Part shown: piece by piece, positions 1 through 9,900 of the stretch
Layout of the letters: each line of letters begins with the position of its first letter
How positions within the stretch are numbered: position 1 is the stretch's first letter
Source: Candidatus Zymogenus saltonus
GTDB taxonomy: Bacteria; Desulfobacterota; Zymogenia; Zymogenales; Zymogenaceae
NCBI GenBank assembly: GCA_016929395.1
Contig: JAFGIX010000003.1
Location: forward strand, 1 to 64,000
Reading direction: 5' to 3'
DNA: 64,000 nucleotides
Notes under the pieces: generated by a model
What the model was told of the DNA's origin: nothing
Databases searched by the model: none
The model's input: the letters and a program-made list of their open reading frames with translations, nothing else
Translations under genes and position numbers: made by a program

Positions 1-5
1 ATATT

Positions 6-1715
6 ATGGCAAAAAATAGTGCAGAGGAAAAGAGATTCTGGACAAAATCGTACGGTCGGAAGATCCCGGACGTTGATCCGAAGCTCTTTGAAAACAACCT
101 GCTCGATCTCTTCAAGAAGAGCCTTACGGAAAAGCGGGAAAAGCCGGCGTTTGTATTCATGGACGTGCCGGTGACCTTCGGGGAGCTCGACCTGTACTCC
201 AATCGGTTCGCCAATCTGCTCATCAAGAACGGGTTCAAGAAGGGGGACGTGGTGGGGATCTGCCTTCCCAACATTCCGGAGTTTCCGATCGCCTGGCTGG
301 GGGCGTTGAAGACCGGGTGCGTCGTAAGCGGGGTGTCGCCCCTTCTTTCTATCAATGAGATGGAGCACCAGATCAAGGACTCCGAGATGAAGGGGTTTGT
401 GACTCTCGATATTATATTCGCCGAGAGGGTTACGAAGATCGCCCAAAAGCTTCCCAAGCTCGATCTGATCGTGGCGACAAACGTGGGCAACTTTCTCCCC
501 AAGATAAAGCGGGTGCTGGGAAAGCTCCTGAAGAAGCTCCCCTCGGGGGAAGTCACCCCCATCGAGGGGAAAATAGTCCTGAATTTACCCGATGTAATCA
601 AGGCCGGGGCCTACTCGGACACGGCGCCGAATGTCAAAATATCCCCGGATGACATCGCCCTTATCATGTACACCGGCGGCACCACGGGAGTCCCCAAGGG
701 GGCGCTTCTGAGTCACAGAAACAACGTGGCGGAGATCCTCGTGGCAAACAAGTACATGGAGTGGGAAAAGGAGGTGGGGCCCGTCCTCTCGGCGTTTCCG
801 ATGTTTCACATCGCGGGAATGGCATTCAACGAGTTCTCGGTCTATAACGGCTGGACCCAGCTCCTCCTCCCTGATCCCAGAAATACCGACTTCCTCTGCA
901 ATATACTCGAAAAGTACAGGCCGCACCTGATAGCCAACGTCCCGTCCCTTTACTACTTGCTTCTATCCAACCCCAAGTTCAGGAAGCTCGATCACTCGGA
1001 CCTCGCACAGTGCATCTCGGCCGCCGCCCCCTTCCCGGTCGGTTCCCAGAAGGAGCTGGAGTCTATTATAGGGAAGGAAAAGCTCATCGAGCTGTACGGG
1101 ATGACCGAGACCGCCGCCATCACGGTAATGAATCCGATCAAGGGCAAGAAGAAGCTGGGGACCATCGGGCTTCCGATGATAAATACCGACATTAAACTCG
1201 TCGACCCCGCAACGGGAAAGGAGGCAAAGCAGGGGGAGCCCGGGGAGCTCCTCATAAGGTGTCCCCAGCTTATGGTGGGTTATTTCAAAAATCACGAGGA
1301 GACGAAGCGGGCGGTCGATTCGGAGGGATACATGCACACCGGGGATGTTATGGTGCAGGACGAGGACGGGTATCTGACGATCGTCGACAGAACGAAGGAC
1401 ATGATAATCGTCAGCGGCTTCAAGGTCTTCTCCAAGAAGGTCGAGGACATCATCGCAACGCACCCCGCCGTGGAGATTGCGGCAACGGTCGGTGTCCCGA
1501 ACCCGGACAGGCCGGGCTCCGAGATGGTCAGGGCCTATCTCACGCTCTCTCCGTCAATTGATCCGGGAACGGACAAGGAGGCCTTGAAAAAAGAGATATT
1601 GGGTTACGCCAAGGAGAGGCTTGCCCCCTACGAGGTGCCGAAGGAGATAGAGATACTTTCCGAGATGCCACTAACCAGCGTCGGGAAGCTGGACAAAAAG
1701 GTGTTGAGAAAATAG
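6..1715 (+). CDS. AMP-forming acyl-CoA ligase (long-chain fatty acid type)
   Basis: A 569-residue member of the ANL adenylate-forming family, likely activating a fatty or aromatic acid to its CoA thioester via an acyl-adenylate. The P-loop-like motif MYTGGTTGVPKGA lies near residue 220, the A5 motif ELYGMTE near 364, the adenine/ribose-binding TGDV near 447, the hinge DRTKDMI near 459, and a C-terminal lysine in TSVGKLDKK for adenylation. No signal peptide or membrane helix is seen, so it should be cytosolic. It ends just before a strong terminator and the next gene is on the other strand, so it closes a transcription unit. Only five bases precede the ATG, so its ribosome binding site and upstream partners are not visible. 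The substrate cannot be read from sequence. Confidence 0.9.
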   Translation: MAKNSAEEKRFWTKSYGRKIPDVDPKLFENNLLDLFKKSLTEKREKPAFVFMDVPVTFGELDLYSNRFANLLIKNGFKKGDVVGICLPNIPEFPIAWLGALKTGCVVSGVSPLLSINEMEHQIKDSEMKGFVTLDIIFAERVTKIAQKLPKLDLIVATNVGNFLPKIKRVLGKLLKKLPSGEVTPIEGKIVLNLPDVIKAGAYSDTAPNVKISPDDIALIMYTGGTTGVPKGALLSHRNNVAEILVANKYMEWEKEVGPVLSAFPMFHIAGMAFNEFSVYNGWTQLLLPDPRNTDFLCNILEKYRPHLIANVPSLYYLLLSNPKFRKLDHSDLAQCISAAAPFPVGSQKELESIIGKEKLIELYGMTETAAITVMNPIKGKKKLGTIGLPMINTDIKLVDPATGKEAKQGEPGELLIRCPQLMVGYFKNHEETKRAVDSEGYMHTGDVMVQDEDGYLTIVDRTKDMIIVSGFKVFSKKVEDIIATHPAVEIAATVGVPNPDRPGSEMVRAYLTLSPSIDPGTDKEALKKEILGYAKERLAPYEVPKEIEILSEMPLTSVGKLDKKVLRK

Positions 1716-1779
1716 TGTGATGGGTGGATGGCTCAGGGCTGAGCATTGGTCCGGCCATTCAGGATATTATAAATAGTGC

Positions 1780-1814
1780 CGGGGCGGGTTTTGAATCCGC
1801 CCCGATTTTTTTTT
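1780..1814 (+). terminator. Rho-independent terminator after the acyl-CoA ligase
   Basis: Perfect 8-bp stem, CGGGGCGG (1780-1787) with CCGCCCCG (1797-1804), a 9-nt loop, and a run of nine T (1806-1814). It lies 65 nt after the ligase stop codon. A similar hairpin, with GGCGGAT paired to ATCCGCC, follows the carbonic anhydrase gene near 18.3 kb. Confidence 0.9.
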
Positions 1815-2271
1815 AATCACTTCAAAGGCCTTTGTTATGGTAATCGCTGTGAGGATTGGATCGGCAGGGGAGACGGCCGACCGGCGGTTGGGTGGAGTAC
1901 TATTAGACCAAGCAGGGAGGCAACTCGCCTGTGAGGAAGATATCCTATATGCTTAAGGTCCCGGGCCAGCCCTATTAGGCCGGTGCCGGAATCTACGATG
2001 AGATGAAGCTGTTGGACGAGTTGAATAAGATGACAAAATAGACTTTTGATGGAAGATATGGTCGAAAAATGACGTTGATACAATAAGCTTAAAAGAGATT
2101 GCAAAGAGTCACACAGGAGGCCGCGCGGCTCTTTTTTACGGAAAAACTAAAATTGAAAATTTTTGAAATGTCAGCGAGCGCGGGCAGCGGCGGGCGACGG
2201 ATCAAAAGTGCCGTTTTAAGTTGAACCGCATAAGCTTGTCGGACGGTGCTCTTCGGGGGAGAATTACGCGG
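1815..2271. other. Gene-free stretch with a possible decayed coding remnant
   Basis: No intact gene. On the plus strand, about 1890-2040, one frame reads like protein with short interruptions: it contains VRKISYMLKVPGQPY, a TAG, then AGAGIYDEMKLLDELNKMTK and a stop. This could be the tail of an inactivated gene but I do not recognise the parent. A second terminator-like hairpin follows at 2103-2137. Confidence 0.25.
2103..2137 (+). terminator. Possible terminator hairpin
   Basis: GAGGCCG (2117-2123) can pair with CGGCTC (2126-2131) with one bulge, and AAAGAG (2103-2108) can pair with CTCTTT. A T run follows at 2132-2137. No intact gene precedes it, so it may belong to a lost gene or an unrecognised small RNA. 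Confidence 0.35.
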
Positions 2272-2769
2272 CTATTTACCCTCCTCAAGGATGTGTCTTA
2301 CGTCGTCGATCATGATCACGTACTTCTTGTTGACGTTGTCCTCTATGTAAAGATATTGTTCCCCGTTCCTCCTCGATGCGATCAGATCGTTCCAGGAATC
2401 GACTTCCCGAATGTGCGTGTCGGGGATTTTCTGCAGGAGCTCGTACCCCTTCGGAGAAAAGTGGAAATGGGCATGCCCGTGTCCTTCGCCGTGTCCTATA
2501 AAGACCTTGGCGTGGTCTCCGCCGGTGTGTTCGTAAAAAACACAATCACTGAAATCCACGTTGAGGACCTTTCTGATCAGCATCCTCAATTCGTCAAATT
2601 CCAGGTTTATCTCGTTCGGGATGTCGGCCATGGCGGAGTAGTGTTTTTTGGGGATGATAATGATGTCGGAGGTGCTTTTGGACGCCATGATGTAGAAATT
2701 ATGGGTATCGAAAAGTATATCCTCCGGCTTCGGATTGCACAGCGGGCAGGCTTGATTATCACCGTTCAT
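2272..2769 (-). CDS. HIT-family nucleotide hydrolase/transferase
   Basis: A 165-residue histidine-triad protein. The triad is GHGHAHFHF near residues 117-125, the nucleotidyl-binding motif that acts on phosphoramidates, dinucleotide polyphosphates or similar substrates. A CPLC pair at residues 8-11 near the N-terminus may hold a metal with other residues. It lies downstream of a MerR-like regulator gene on the same strand (105-bp gap), so the two may be cotranscribed. A long plus-strand reading frame covers the same bases but shows no family features and is treated as its antisense shadow. The substrate is unknown. Confidence 0.85.
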   Translation of the reverse strand: MNGDNQACPLCNPKPEDILFDTHNFYIMASKSTSDIIIIPKKHYSAMADIPNEINLEFDELRMLIRKVLNVDFSDCVFYEHTGGDHAKVFIGHGEGHGHAHFHFSPKGYELLQKIPDTHIREVDSWNDLIASRRNGEQYLYIEDNVNKKYVIMIDDVRHILEEGK

Positions 2770-2874
2770 GGAATATCAATTACTATTTCAGATAGAGAAG
2801 ATATAAAATTTAAAAGGGATATAGATTTACCAAATTAAACAGATCGCATTTTTCTTAGCACAATAAGAGTTCCA

Positions 2875-3321
2875 TTATGCGGTTTCTCTCAGCTTCTCCC
2901 TGATGCGCTCCTCCAGCTCCTTTTCCACTTCGAGCAGGCTGATAAATACACCCTGCCCCGTCGCCCCGTCGAAGGCGTCTCCGCGGTAGAGGACTATCAG
3001 CCTTCCTCCGGATGGTATGACGGGCGTATTGGAGAGGAGATTTTCCATATCGGGAAAGAGGTCTTTCGATTTTTTGATCACCCTGGTGATCATATGGGTG
3101 GAAACCCCCTCTTCCCGAAGCTTCAGAATGGTCTTTATGCCGACCAGATCCTGAAATGAATATAGGGTTTGTTTCCCTGTACCGTTTCCCGTCGCTTTAA
3201 GGAGGTTCTTTCTCCAGTAGTAGAGCTGCTGACGGGTGATATTAAAAAGCTCCATCACAAAATTGGCGGGATAAGACCGTTCCTTAATATTTATTGGATT
3301 CTTATCGTCATCTCTCTTCAC
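2875..3321 (-). CDS. MerR-like helix-turn-helix regulator
   Basis: A 148-residue protein whose N-terminal half is a winged helix of MerR type: FNITRQQLYYWRKNLL at about 27-42 is the helix-turn-helix with the typical Tyr-Trp, followed by YSFQDLVGIKTILKLREEG and a dimerisation-like helix. The C-terminal half (about 85-148) has no metal-binding cysteines, so a metal sensor is unlikely; the effector is unknown. GTG start with a strong ribosome binding site GGAGG about 7 nt upstream. A good sigma70 promoter lies upstream at 3352-3380. It probably controls itself and perhaps the HIT gene downstream. Confidence 0.8.
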   Translation of the reverse strand: MKRDDDKNPINIKERSYPANFVMELFNITRQQLYYWRKNLLKATGNGTGKQTLYSFQDLVGIKTILKLREEGVSTHMITRVIKKSKDLFPDMENLLSNTPVIPSGGRLIVLYRGDAFDGATGQGVFISLLEVEKELEERIREKLRETA

Positions 3322-3351
3322 TGATAACCTCCTCCATTTCTATTACTCGAT

Positions 3352-3380
3352 AAAATAATCTATTTTGAAGCTCAAGTCAA
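3352..3380 (-). promoter_or_regulatory. Sigma70-type promoter for the MerR-like gene
   Basis: Read on the minus strand: -35 TTGACT (3380-3375), 17-bp spacer, -10 TATTTT (3357-3352), 30 nt before the GTG start. Confidence 0.6.
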
Positions 3381-3504
3381 GTAAAAATTTAAATCTATTA
3401 TTTTAGACTTTTTTCACAAGGGATTTGTGCCTAATCGAGATTTCAATGAGCCGTGTCCCAAAATCGGCATCCATTCATACAAAAACGACGGCTGTTAAGG
3501 GTGC

Positions 3505-4275
3505 CTACCGTTCTTTTGTGGGCGGCGTGGAGTGAACGAGAAACACCCCCCTTTCAAGGAAATTTTTTGTGTTTTCTATGACGTCCTTGTAGTAACAGAT
3601 GAAGGTGTGCTGATGGTTCAGGAGGATGAAATCGTTTGAACCTTTCAGGTACGTGCTCCAGACGCTAACCGTCCCGTCGTCGTCGCCGGGAATTTTCTTT
3701 GAGTATCCCTCGTTATCCCCCTTTCCTCCGGATATTATGCCGAACTGGATATTCGGGGTGCCGCCGCACAGCTCAGTCAGGAAGTCCTCCCCCCTTGCCA
3801 TCTCCAGCCCGCTCGGCCCGAGAAACTTATCGGAGAGGGGAAACTCGCTGAAGAACTCGGCTTTTATCGCCCCCCGGTTGGGCGGGGCTATCATGACCAT
3901 CCTGACGGTATGGGCAGGCCGATATTTGTTGAGGTAGCAGCGAGTAACAAGTCCCCCCATGCTGTAGGTGACGAAGTAGATCTCATAGTCACCCTTTATC
4001 TTTTCCGTCTCTAAAACAATCGTGTTGTTTAAGAAATCCGCGTTCTCTTCAAGGCTCTTTTCCAGGCTGGGATAGGTCTCGTTGATGACGTAATATCCCT
4101 GAAGCGTAAGCTCTCTTTCGAGGAAGTGCATCGAGTGCTTTGTCCTCATAAAGCCGTGCACCAGTACAACGACCTTCGTGGCGTCCTTGTCGGGGATTTT
4201 TGCCGCCGGAGAGCCGGGGATTACAAAAGTTATTGATGCAGCGATAAAGAGCGTTATTGGAAGTCGGGTTTTCAC
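3505..4275 (-). CDS. Exported alpha/beta-hydrolase, lipase-like
   Basis: A 256-residue alpha/beta-hydrolase with a cleavable-looking N-terminal signal (hydrophobic residues about 5-22, ending SPAA). VVLVHGFMRTKHSM at about 36-49 supplies the oxyanion-hole HGF, and TYSMGGLV near 102-109 carries the nucleophile serine in a slightly altered G-x-S-x-G motif in which the first glycine is threonine. Later DDGTVSVWST and a histidine near HQHT are candidates for the acid and base. This pattern resembles small lipases/esterases that act on lipids or on the envelope. GTG start, no strong ribosome binding site. Function is an inference from fold only. Confidence 0.75.
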   Translation of the reverse strand: MKTRLPITLFIAASITFVIPGSPAAKIPDKDATKVVVLVHGFMRTKHSMHFLERELTLQGYYVINETYPSLEKSLEENADFLNNTIVLETEKIKGDYEIYFVTYSMGGLVTRCYLNKYRPAHTVRMVMIAPPNRGAIKAEFFSEFPLSDKFLGPSGLEMARGEDFLTELCGGTPNIQFGIISGGKGDNEGYSKKIPGDDDGTVSVWSTYLKGSNDFILLNHQHTFICYYKDVIENTKNFLERGVFLVHSTPPTKER

Positions 4276-4438
4276 TTTTTATCGAAAGATAATGTAAGTT
4301 CCATAAAAGTATTCGCTTAACGACTCTATATTCTAAAGCTTTTTCTTCGTTCTGTCAAATTTTCTTGAAATAAAGGGTGGTAGATGTTAGATTGTTTCCA
4401 TAGATAATTATAATTACTTTCATTTAGGGGGATTTGAA

Positions 4439-5416
4439 TTGTCCTTTCCACGCACGAGAATGAGACGTCTGAGGATGAAAGAGGGGATCAGGGACATGGT
4501 GGCGGAGACCAGGCTCGATGTCAAGGATCTCATCTATCCGATGTTCGTGGTTCACGGAAAGGAGGTGAAGGACGAGATTCCCTCCATGCCCGGGTGCTTT
4601 CACTTCTCCCTCGACCGACTCGTCGAGGAGGCAGGAAGGATTTACAAGTTGGGCATTCCCGCCGTGATCCTCTTCGGCATCCCGAAGGTGAAGGACGAGG
4701 CGGGAAGCGAGGGCTATGATAAGGACGGGATAGTTCAACGTTCCATAAAGGCCTTGAAAGACAGTCTCCCGGAGCTCTTGGTCATAACCGACGTGTGTCT
4801 CTGTGATTACACGAGCCACGGTCACTGCGGGATAGTGGCCGACGGCGAGATAAAAAACGACCCGACCCTCGACCTTTTGGTGAAGATAGCCGTCTCCCAC
4901 GCGAGGGCGGGATCGGACATGGTGGCCCCGTCCGATATGATGGACGGAAGGGTGGGGGCGATAAGGGAGGGTCTGGAAAGGGAGGGGTTTATAAACACCC
5001 CCATTATGTCGTACGCCGCAAAGTACGCCTCAAGTCTCTATAATCCGTTCAGGGATGCGGTGGATTCCGCCCCGTCCTTCGGCGACAGGCGCTCTCATCA
5101 GATGCAGGTCCCTAACGCCAGGGAGGCGATGAGGGAGATAGAGTTGGATATCGAGGAGGGGGCCGATATCGTAATGGTAAAGCCGGCCATCGCGTATCTC
5201 GACATCATCTTCAGGGTCAAGGAGCGCTTCGACCTTCCGGTCGCCGCCTATAACGTCAGCGGGGAGTACTCGATGGTAAAGGCCGCCGCAAAGGAGGGCT
5301 GGATCGACGGGGAGAGGGTCATGATGGAGATGCTGACCTGCATCAAGAGGGCTGGGGCCGATATGATTTTGACCTATTTCGCCCCCGAGGCGGCGAGGCT
5401 CCTCGCGGATATTTAG
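4439..5416 (+). CDS. hemB: Delta-aminolevulinic acid dehydratase (porphobilinogen synthase)
   Basis: Condenses two 5-aminolevulinate molecules to porphobilinogen, the second common step of tetrapyrrole synthesis. The 325-residue protein has the zinc-type cysteine site (C120, C122, C130 in [14 protein letters not shown]), the catalytic lysine pair K195 (SYAAKYAS) and K248 (MVKPA, Schiff base), and full family length. The start is TTG with AGGGGG about 10 nt upstream. The next gene on the strand is an AhbD-type heme synthase, so both ends of heme formation are side by side. A TATAAT at 4409-4414 may be part of its promoter, but no clear -35 was found. Confidence 0.96.
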   Translation: MSFPRTRMRRLRMKEGIRDMVAETRLDVKDLIYPMFVVHGKEVKDEIPSMPGCFHFSLDRLVEEAGRIYKLGIPAVILFGIPKVKDEAGSEGYDKDGIVQRSIKALKDSLPELLVITDVCLCDYTSHGHCGIVADGEIKNDPTLDLLVKIAVSHARAGSDMVAPSDMMDGRVGAIREGLEREGFINTPIMSYAAKYASSLYNPFRDAVDSAPSFGDRRSHQMQVPNAREAMREIELDIEEGADIVMVKPAIAYLDIIFRVKERFDLPVAAYNVSGEYSMVKAAAKEGWIDGERVMMEMLTCIKRAGADMILTYFAPEAARLLADI

Positions 5417-5584
5417 AGGGAGGGGGGGCACGGCGCTGCAATTTGTGTCTTGTGGGTGTTGGAAACCTTCTATTTAATGAAGGATATGCGATAGTGTGGG
5501 GAGGTTGGGGTGATTTTTCTCTCGGGGGGCCGCCGTTTTTGTCATTGATTTTCCCCTTTAGCAATTTGATATGTTGTTGTAGAA

Positions 5585-6751
5585 TTGGAGAGATCCAAGA
5601 CTTTTTCGACATCCATTTTTTTAAGAAGCCCAGATTTGAAAAATCGTGATAAAATCGAGTCGGGACTGAGGCTGGTTGCCTGGGAGATTACCCGCTCCTG
5701 CAACCTCGCCTGCGATCACTGCAGGGCCTCCTCGGAGATGGGGCCCTACCCTGGGGAGCTTACGACCGAGGAGTCGTTGAGGCTCATAGAGGATATCGCC
5801 GCCTTCTCAAGCCCGATTGTGATCCTGACCGGGGGCGAGCCTTTGATGAGGAAAGATGTCTCCGAGATCGCAAGGGCGGGGACGGAGCTGGGCCTGAGGA
5901 TGGTCCTTGCCACCAACGGGACACTCCTGACAAGGGAGAGGGCGAGGGAGCTTTTAGGTGCCGGGATCAAGAGGGTGTCGATCAGCATAGACGGCAAAGA
6001 CGCAAAGTCCCACGACGACTTGAGGGGAGTCCCCGGGGCCTTTGCCGGAGCGGTCTTCGGTGTCGAGAGCGCAAAGGCGGAAGGTCTCCCGTTTCAAATA
6101 AATACCACCATCACAAAAAGAAACATGGGCGAGCTTTCCGAGATAGAGGATCTGGTCCGTCGCCTCGGGGCCGTCGCCCACCACCTTTTTCTCCTCGTTC
6201 CCACGGGGAGGGGGAGGGATATGGCCGAAGACTCCCTTGACGGCGAGGAGTACGAGCGAATATTGAAAGACATCTGCCGGTATGAGAGGGAGGCCCCCCA
6301 CGAGGTCAAGGTCACCTGTGCCCCCCAGTACATGCGGATAAAGAGGGAGACGGCCGCAATCGACGGCGTAGACATAGATTCAAAGGGGAGGGGAGACAAA
6401 CCCGCTCACGGTCACCCCGGCGGCTCGGGGGATCTCTCCGCCTCCACGAGGGGGTGTCTCGGCGGGATATCTTTCCTCTTCATCTCCCACGGCGGCGATA
6501 CCCAGCCCTGCGGCTACCTCGAGGTCTCTGGAGGGAGCGTCAGGGAGAGGCCGATACGGGAGATATGGGAAAAATCGGAGCTCTTTTTGCGCCTCAGGGA
6601 CTATTCCCTGCTGACAGGAAAGTGCGGCAGGTGCGAATACGTCGATGTCTGCGGCGGATGCAGGGCGAGGGCCTACTACCATCACGGAGATTACCTCGCC
6701 CCTGAGCCGCTGTGTCCGTACGTCCCGGCAAAGCTCAAGAAGGGGAGATAA
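5585..6751 (+). CDS. ahbD: Radical SAM heme b synthase, AhbD type
   Basis: Radical SAM protein of 388 residues. The cluster-binding CNLACDHC (C39, C43, C46) follows LVAWEITRS, and a cysteine-rich tail (GKCGRCEYVDVCGGCRARAYY) marks a second iron-sulfur cluster. The block TRGCLGG...FISHGGDTQPCGYLE and the ending EPLCPYVPAK match what I know of AhbD, which decarboxylates iron-coproporphyrin III to heme b in the siroheme-dependent pathway of sulfate reducers and archaea. AhbC or NirJ are the close alternatives. The first 27 residues are not conserved; the TTG at 5585 lacks a convincing ribosome binding site and the TTG at 5636 is an equally possible start. Confidence 0.82.
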   Translation: MERSKTFSTSIFLRSPDLKNRDKIESGLRLVAWEITRSCNLACDHCRASSEMGPYPGELTTEESLRLIEDIAAFSSPIVILTGGEPLMRKDVSEIARAGTELGLRMVLATNGTLLTRERARELLGAGIKRVSISIDGKDAKSHDDLRGVPGAFAGAVFGVESAKAEGLPFQINTTITKRNMGELSEIEDLVRRLGAVAHHLFLLVPTGRGRDMAEDSLDGEEYERILKDICRYEREAPHEVKVTCAPQYMRIKRETAAIDGVDIDSKGRGDKPAHGHPGGSGDLSASTRGCLGGISFLFISHGGDTQPCGYLEVSGGSVRERPIREIWEKSELFLRLRDYSLLTGKCGRCEYVDVCGGCRARAYYHHGDYLAPEPLCPYVPAKLKKGR

Positions 6752-6901
6752 AAAAGCGCGTCCGGTCGAGTCATAAATGGGCAAATTATACACTATATGT
6801 GGTATTTTAAGAGAATATAATAACTATATATCCACTTTTCCCTTTACATGGTCGCCAAAATATGATACTAAATAGCTGAAATTTCTGCCGATGAAAATTC
6901 G

Positions 6902-9900
6902 ATGAAAATAAAGAAATTAGAAATCCTTGGCTTCAAGTCCTTCATCGACAAGTCGACCCTGACGTTTCCCAGGGGGATAACCGCCGTGGTGGGGCCGAAC
7001 GGCTCCGGTAAGTCAAACATCGTTGACGCCATAAAGTGGGCCCTGGGGGAACAGAGCGTCAAGTCCCTCAGGGGAAAGGCGATGGAGGATGTAATCTTTA
7101 ACGGCTCCGGGGACAAAAAGCCCCTGGGAATGGCCGAGGTCACCCTTACGTTCACCCACGCCGACGGAATTGTCCCCCCGAATTTTTCCACCTATCACGA
7201 GATAACGGTCAGGAGAAGGATCTACCGCTCCGGGGAGAGCGAGTATTTCCTGAACAAGGCGCCGTGCCGTTTGAAGGATATCAACGGCCTCTTTATGGGA
7301 ACCGGCGTTGGCGCAAAGACCTACTCGATAATCGCCCAGGGGCAGATAGGGAGTATAATCTCCGCCCGTCCCGAAGAAAGGAGGGTTTTCGTCGAGGAGG
7401 CGGCGGGGATCACCAAATACAAGGCCAAGAAGATAGAGGCGATACGGAAGATCGAGTCGACGAGGAACAACCTCTTGAGGATCGGCGACATAATCGGGGA
7501 GGTCAAGCGGCAGATGGACTCCCTGGCCCAGCAGGCGAAGAGGGCGGAGGATTATAAGGAGTTGAAGGAGAATCTCAAGAAATCCGAGTTGATGGACGCC
7601 GCAAAGGGCTATTTGCGCCTTACCGAAGAGATAGAAGCCGAGCAGAAGAGGCTCAAGGGGAAGGAGGAGGAGGAAGCCGTGGCCGAGGCCAGGCTTTTGG
7701 TTGTCGAGGGGAAAATAGAGGAGATGAAGACCTCATCGATGGAGGTGGAAGAGCAGTTTTCCCAGATACAGAGGAGTTTCTTCTCCAACGAGGCCGAGAT
7801 AAAGACGGTGGAGGAATCGATCAGGCATTTGAAGGACAGGATCGAGTCGACGAGGAGGAGAAACGAGTCATTGGACGGCGAGAGGGGCGAGCTTGAAGGC
7901 TTCATTACGGAGACGTCGGGGCGGATCGAGGGACTCGAAGGCCGTATCCGGTCGTCCCGGGAAGAAGCCGAATCCTTGAGATCCAATCTAAACGAGATAG
8001 AGGGGAGGCTCTCAGATGTTACGGCCGTAGTCGACGATCTCGCGGCAAGGGGCGATGAGCTCCAGAAGCAAAGGCTTTTCGAGGCCTCCCGGATATCGGA
8101 GCTGAGAAACGGCATCGACTCGACCGGCAGATTGATAGCGAGATTCACCGGAATGATCGAGGAAAGGGCCGGGGAGCTCAATTCCCTGAAGGCCGAGATT
8201 ACGAGGCTCAACGACCTTGTGGACGGGAGGTCTTCCGAGAGAGATCGTGTTGAGGCCGAGGTAAAGGATTGCTCCGGGAGGCTCTCCGATCTGGACCTGA
8301 AAATCGAGGGTCTTACGAAAAGGGAGTCGGAGGTCTTAAGGGAGAGGGAGGAGGCGGGGTCGAAGCTTGCCAGGGCGAATTCAAAACTTGCGATCCTGCT
8401 GGAGATGGAGAAGAACTATGAGGGACTTAGCGAGGGCGTAAAGGGGATAATGACCGGAAAGGGGGAGGGGGTAATTGGTATCTTCTCCGACTTCATAGAG
8501 ACAGATGAAGGGCACGAAAAGGCGTTGGAGGGTTATCTTGGGGAGGCCGTCTCGGCGGTTGTTGTGAGGGGCCTCGAGGATGCCAGAAGGCAGATCGACC
8601 GTCTGAAGAGCGACGGTTCGGGAAGGGCTGTCTTCATCCCTATGGAAAATATAAACGGGAGGGGGGGCGGCGCGTCCCTCTCGGGTAACGGCGTCCTCGG
8701 AAGACTCAGGGAAAGCGTGAAGGTCAAGGGCGAGGGGGGGATGGGGAACATCCTCTCGTTTTTCGGCGACGCCCACCTCGTCGATACGCTGGAGAGCGCC
8801 CTGAGGGTATGGGAGGAGAAAAAGCCCGATTTCTCACTGGTCACGCTGGACGGCGAGCTTGTAACCCCGGAGGGGCTCATCTTTGGGGGGAGCAGGGAGG
8901 GCGGATTCAGCGTCTTTAAAAACAGGAGGGAGAGGGAGGGCCTTGAAAAAGATGTAATCGGGCTGGAGAGGGGACTAATAAATATCGAAGAAAACCTCAA
9001 CACGACGAGGGACGAGCTCTCCTCGGCGAAGGCCGATTTCAAGAGGGAGGAAAAGGGGCTTTCTGATCTTAAAATGAAGTCGCAGACGCTAAAGACGGAG
9101 CTCGATGCGTCAATAAAGGACAGGACGCGGGTTGAAAAGGCAGTGACGGAGACGGAGGCGGCCGTCCGCAAGGAGTCGGATGAAATAGAGAGGCTCAAGT
9201 CGGAGAGGGAAGAGTCCGTCAAGGAGCTTGAAAGTGCCGGGAAGAGGGAGGATGGACTCAAGGCGGATGATGAGGCTTTGAGATCCGAGCTTCAGGAAAA
9301 AAGAAAGGTGATGAGGGAGGTCGAGGAGGAGGAGACAGAGGCTAAGCTCTCACTGAACAAGGCGATCGACTTAAAGGAGCACCTTTCCGAGTCGCTGGAG
9401 GAACTGAAAAGGCAGATCGAGCGCGCCGAGCGGGACAGGGACAACAAGGCGAGGGGCATATCGGACGGGGAGGCGGAGATAGAGGATTTCACCCGGAAGA
9501 TCTCTGAAAGCGAGAGGGAGCTCTCCGAGAAGATTATGGCCTCAAAGGAGCTCGAAGACAAGCTGAGAGACGCAAGGGCGGAAGTGGACGGCGGGCTGTC
9601 GAGGGAAAAGGAGCTGGAAAATGAGCGGAAAAAAGCTCAAGGGGAGCTCGCTAAGGTAAGGGAGGGCCTTCAGCAAAAGAGGGATGAAATCAGGGAGCTC
9701 GCGTGGGAACTGGAGAGGCTGACGGCTAATACTAAAGAGAGGTACAACGAGGAGATCGGCGAGACCTACATGAACTATGTGTCTGAGAAAATAGACGATG
9801 TTGATCTCAAAGAAGAGATAGATAGGCTGAAAAAGAGGATAGACAAGTTCGGTGAGGTAAACCTGCTGGCGATTTCGGAGTACAACTCCCGAATGGAGAG

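Noticed and set aside
2221-2838. 205-codon plus-strand open frame
   Set aside because: Antisense to the HIT gene, whose histidine triad is intact on the minus strand.
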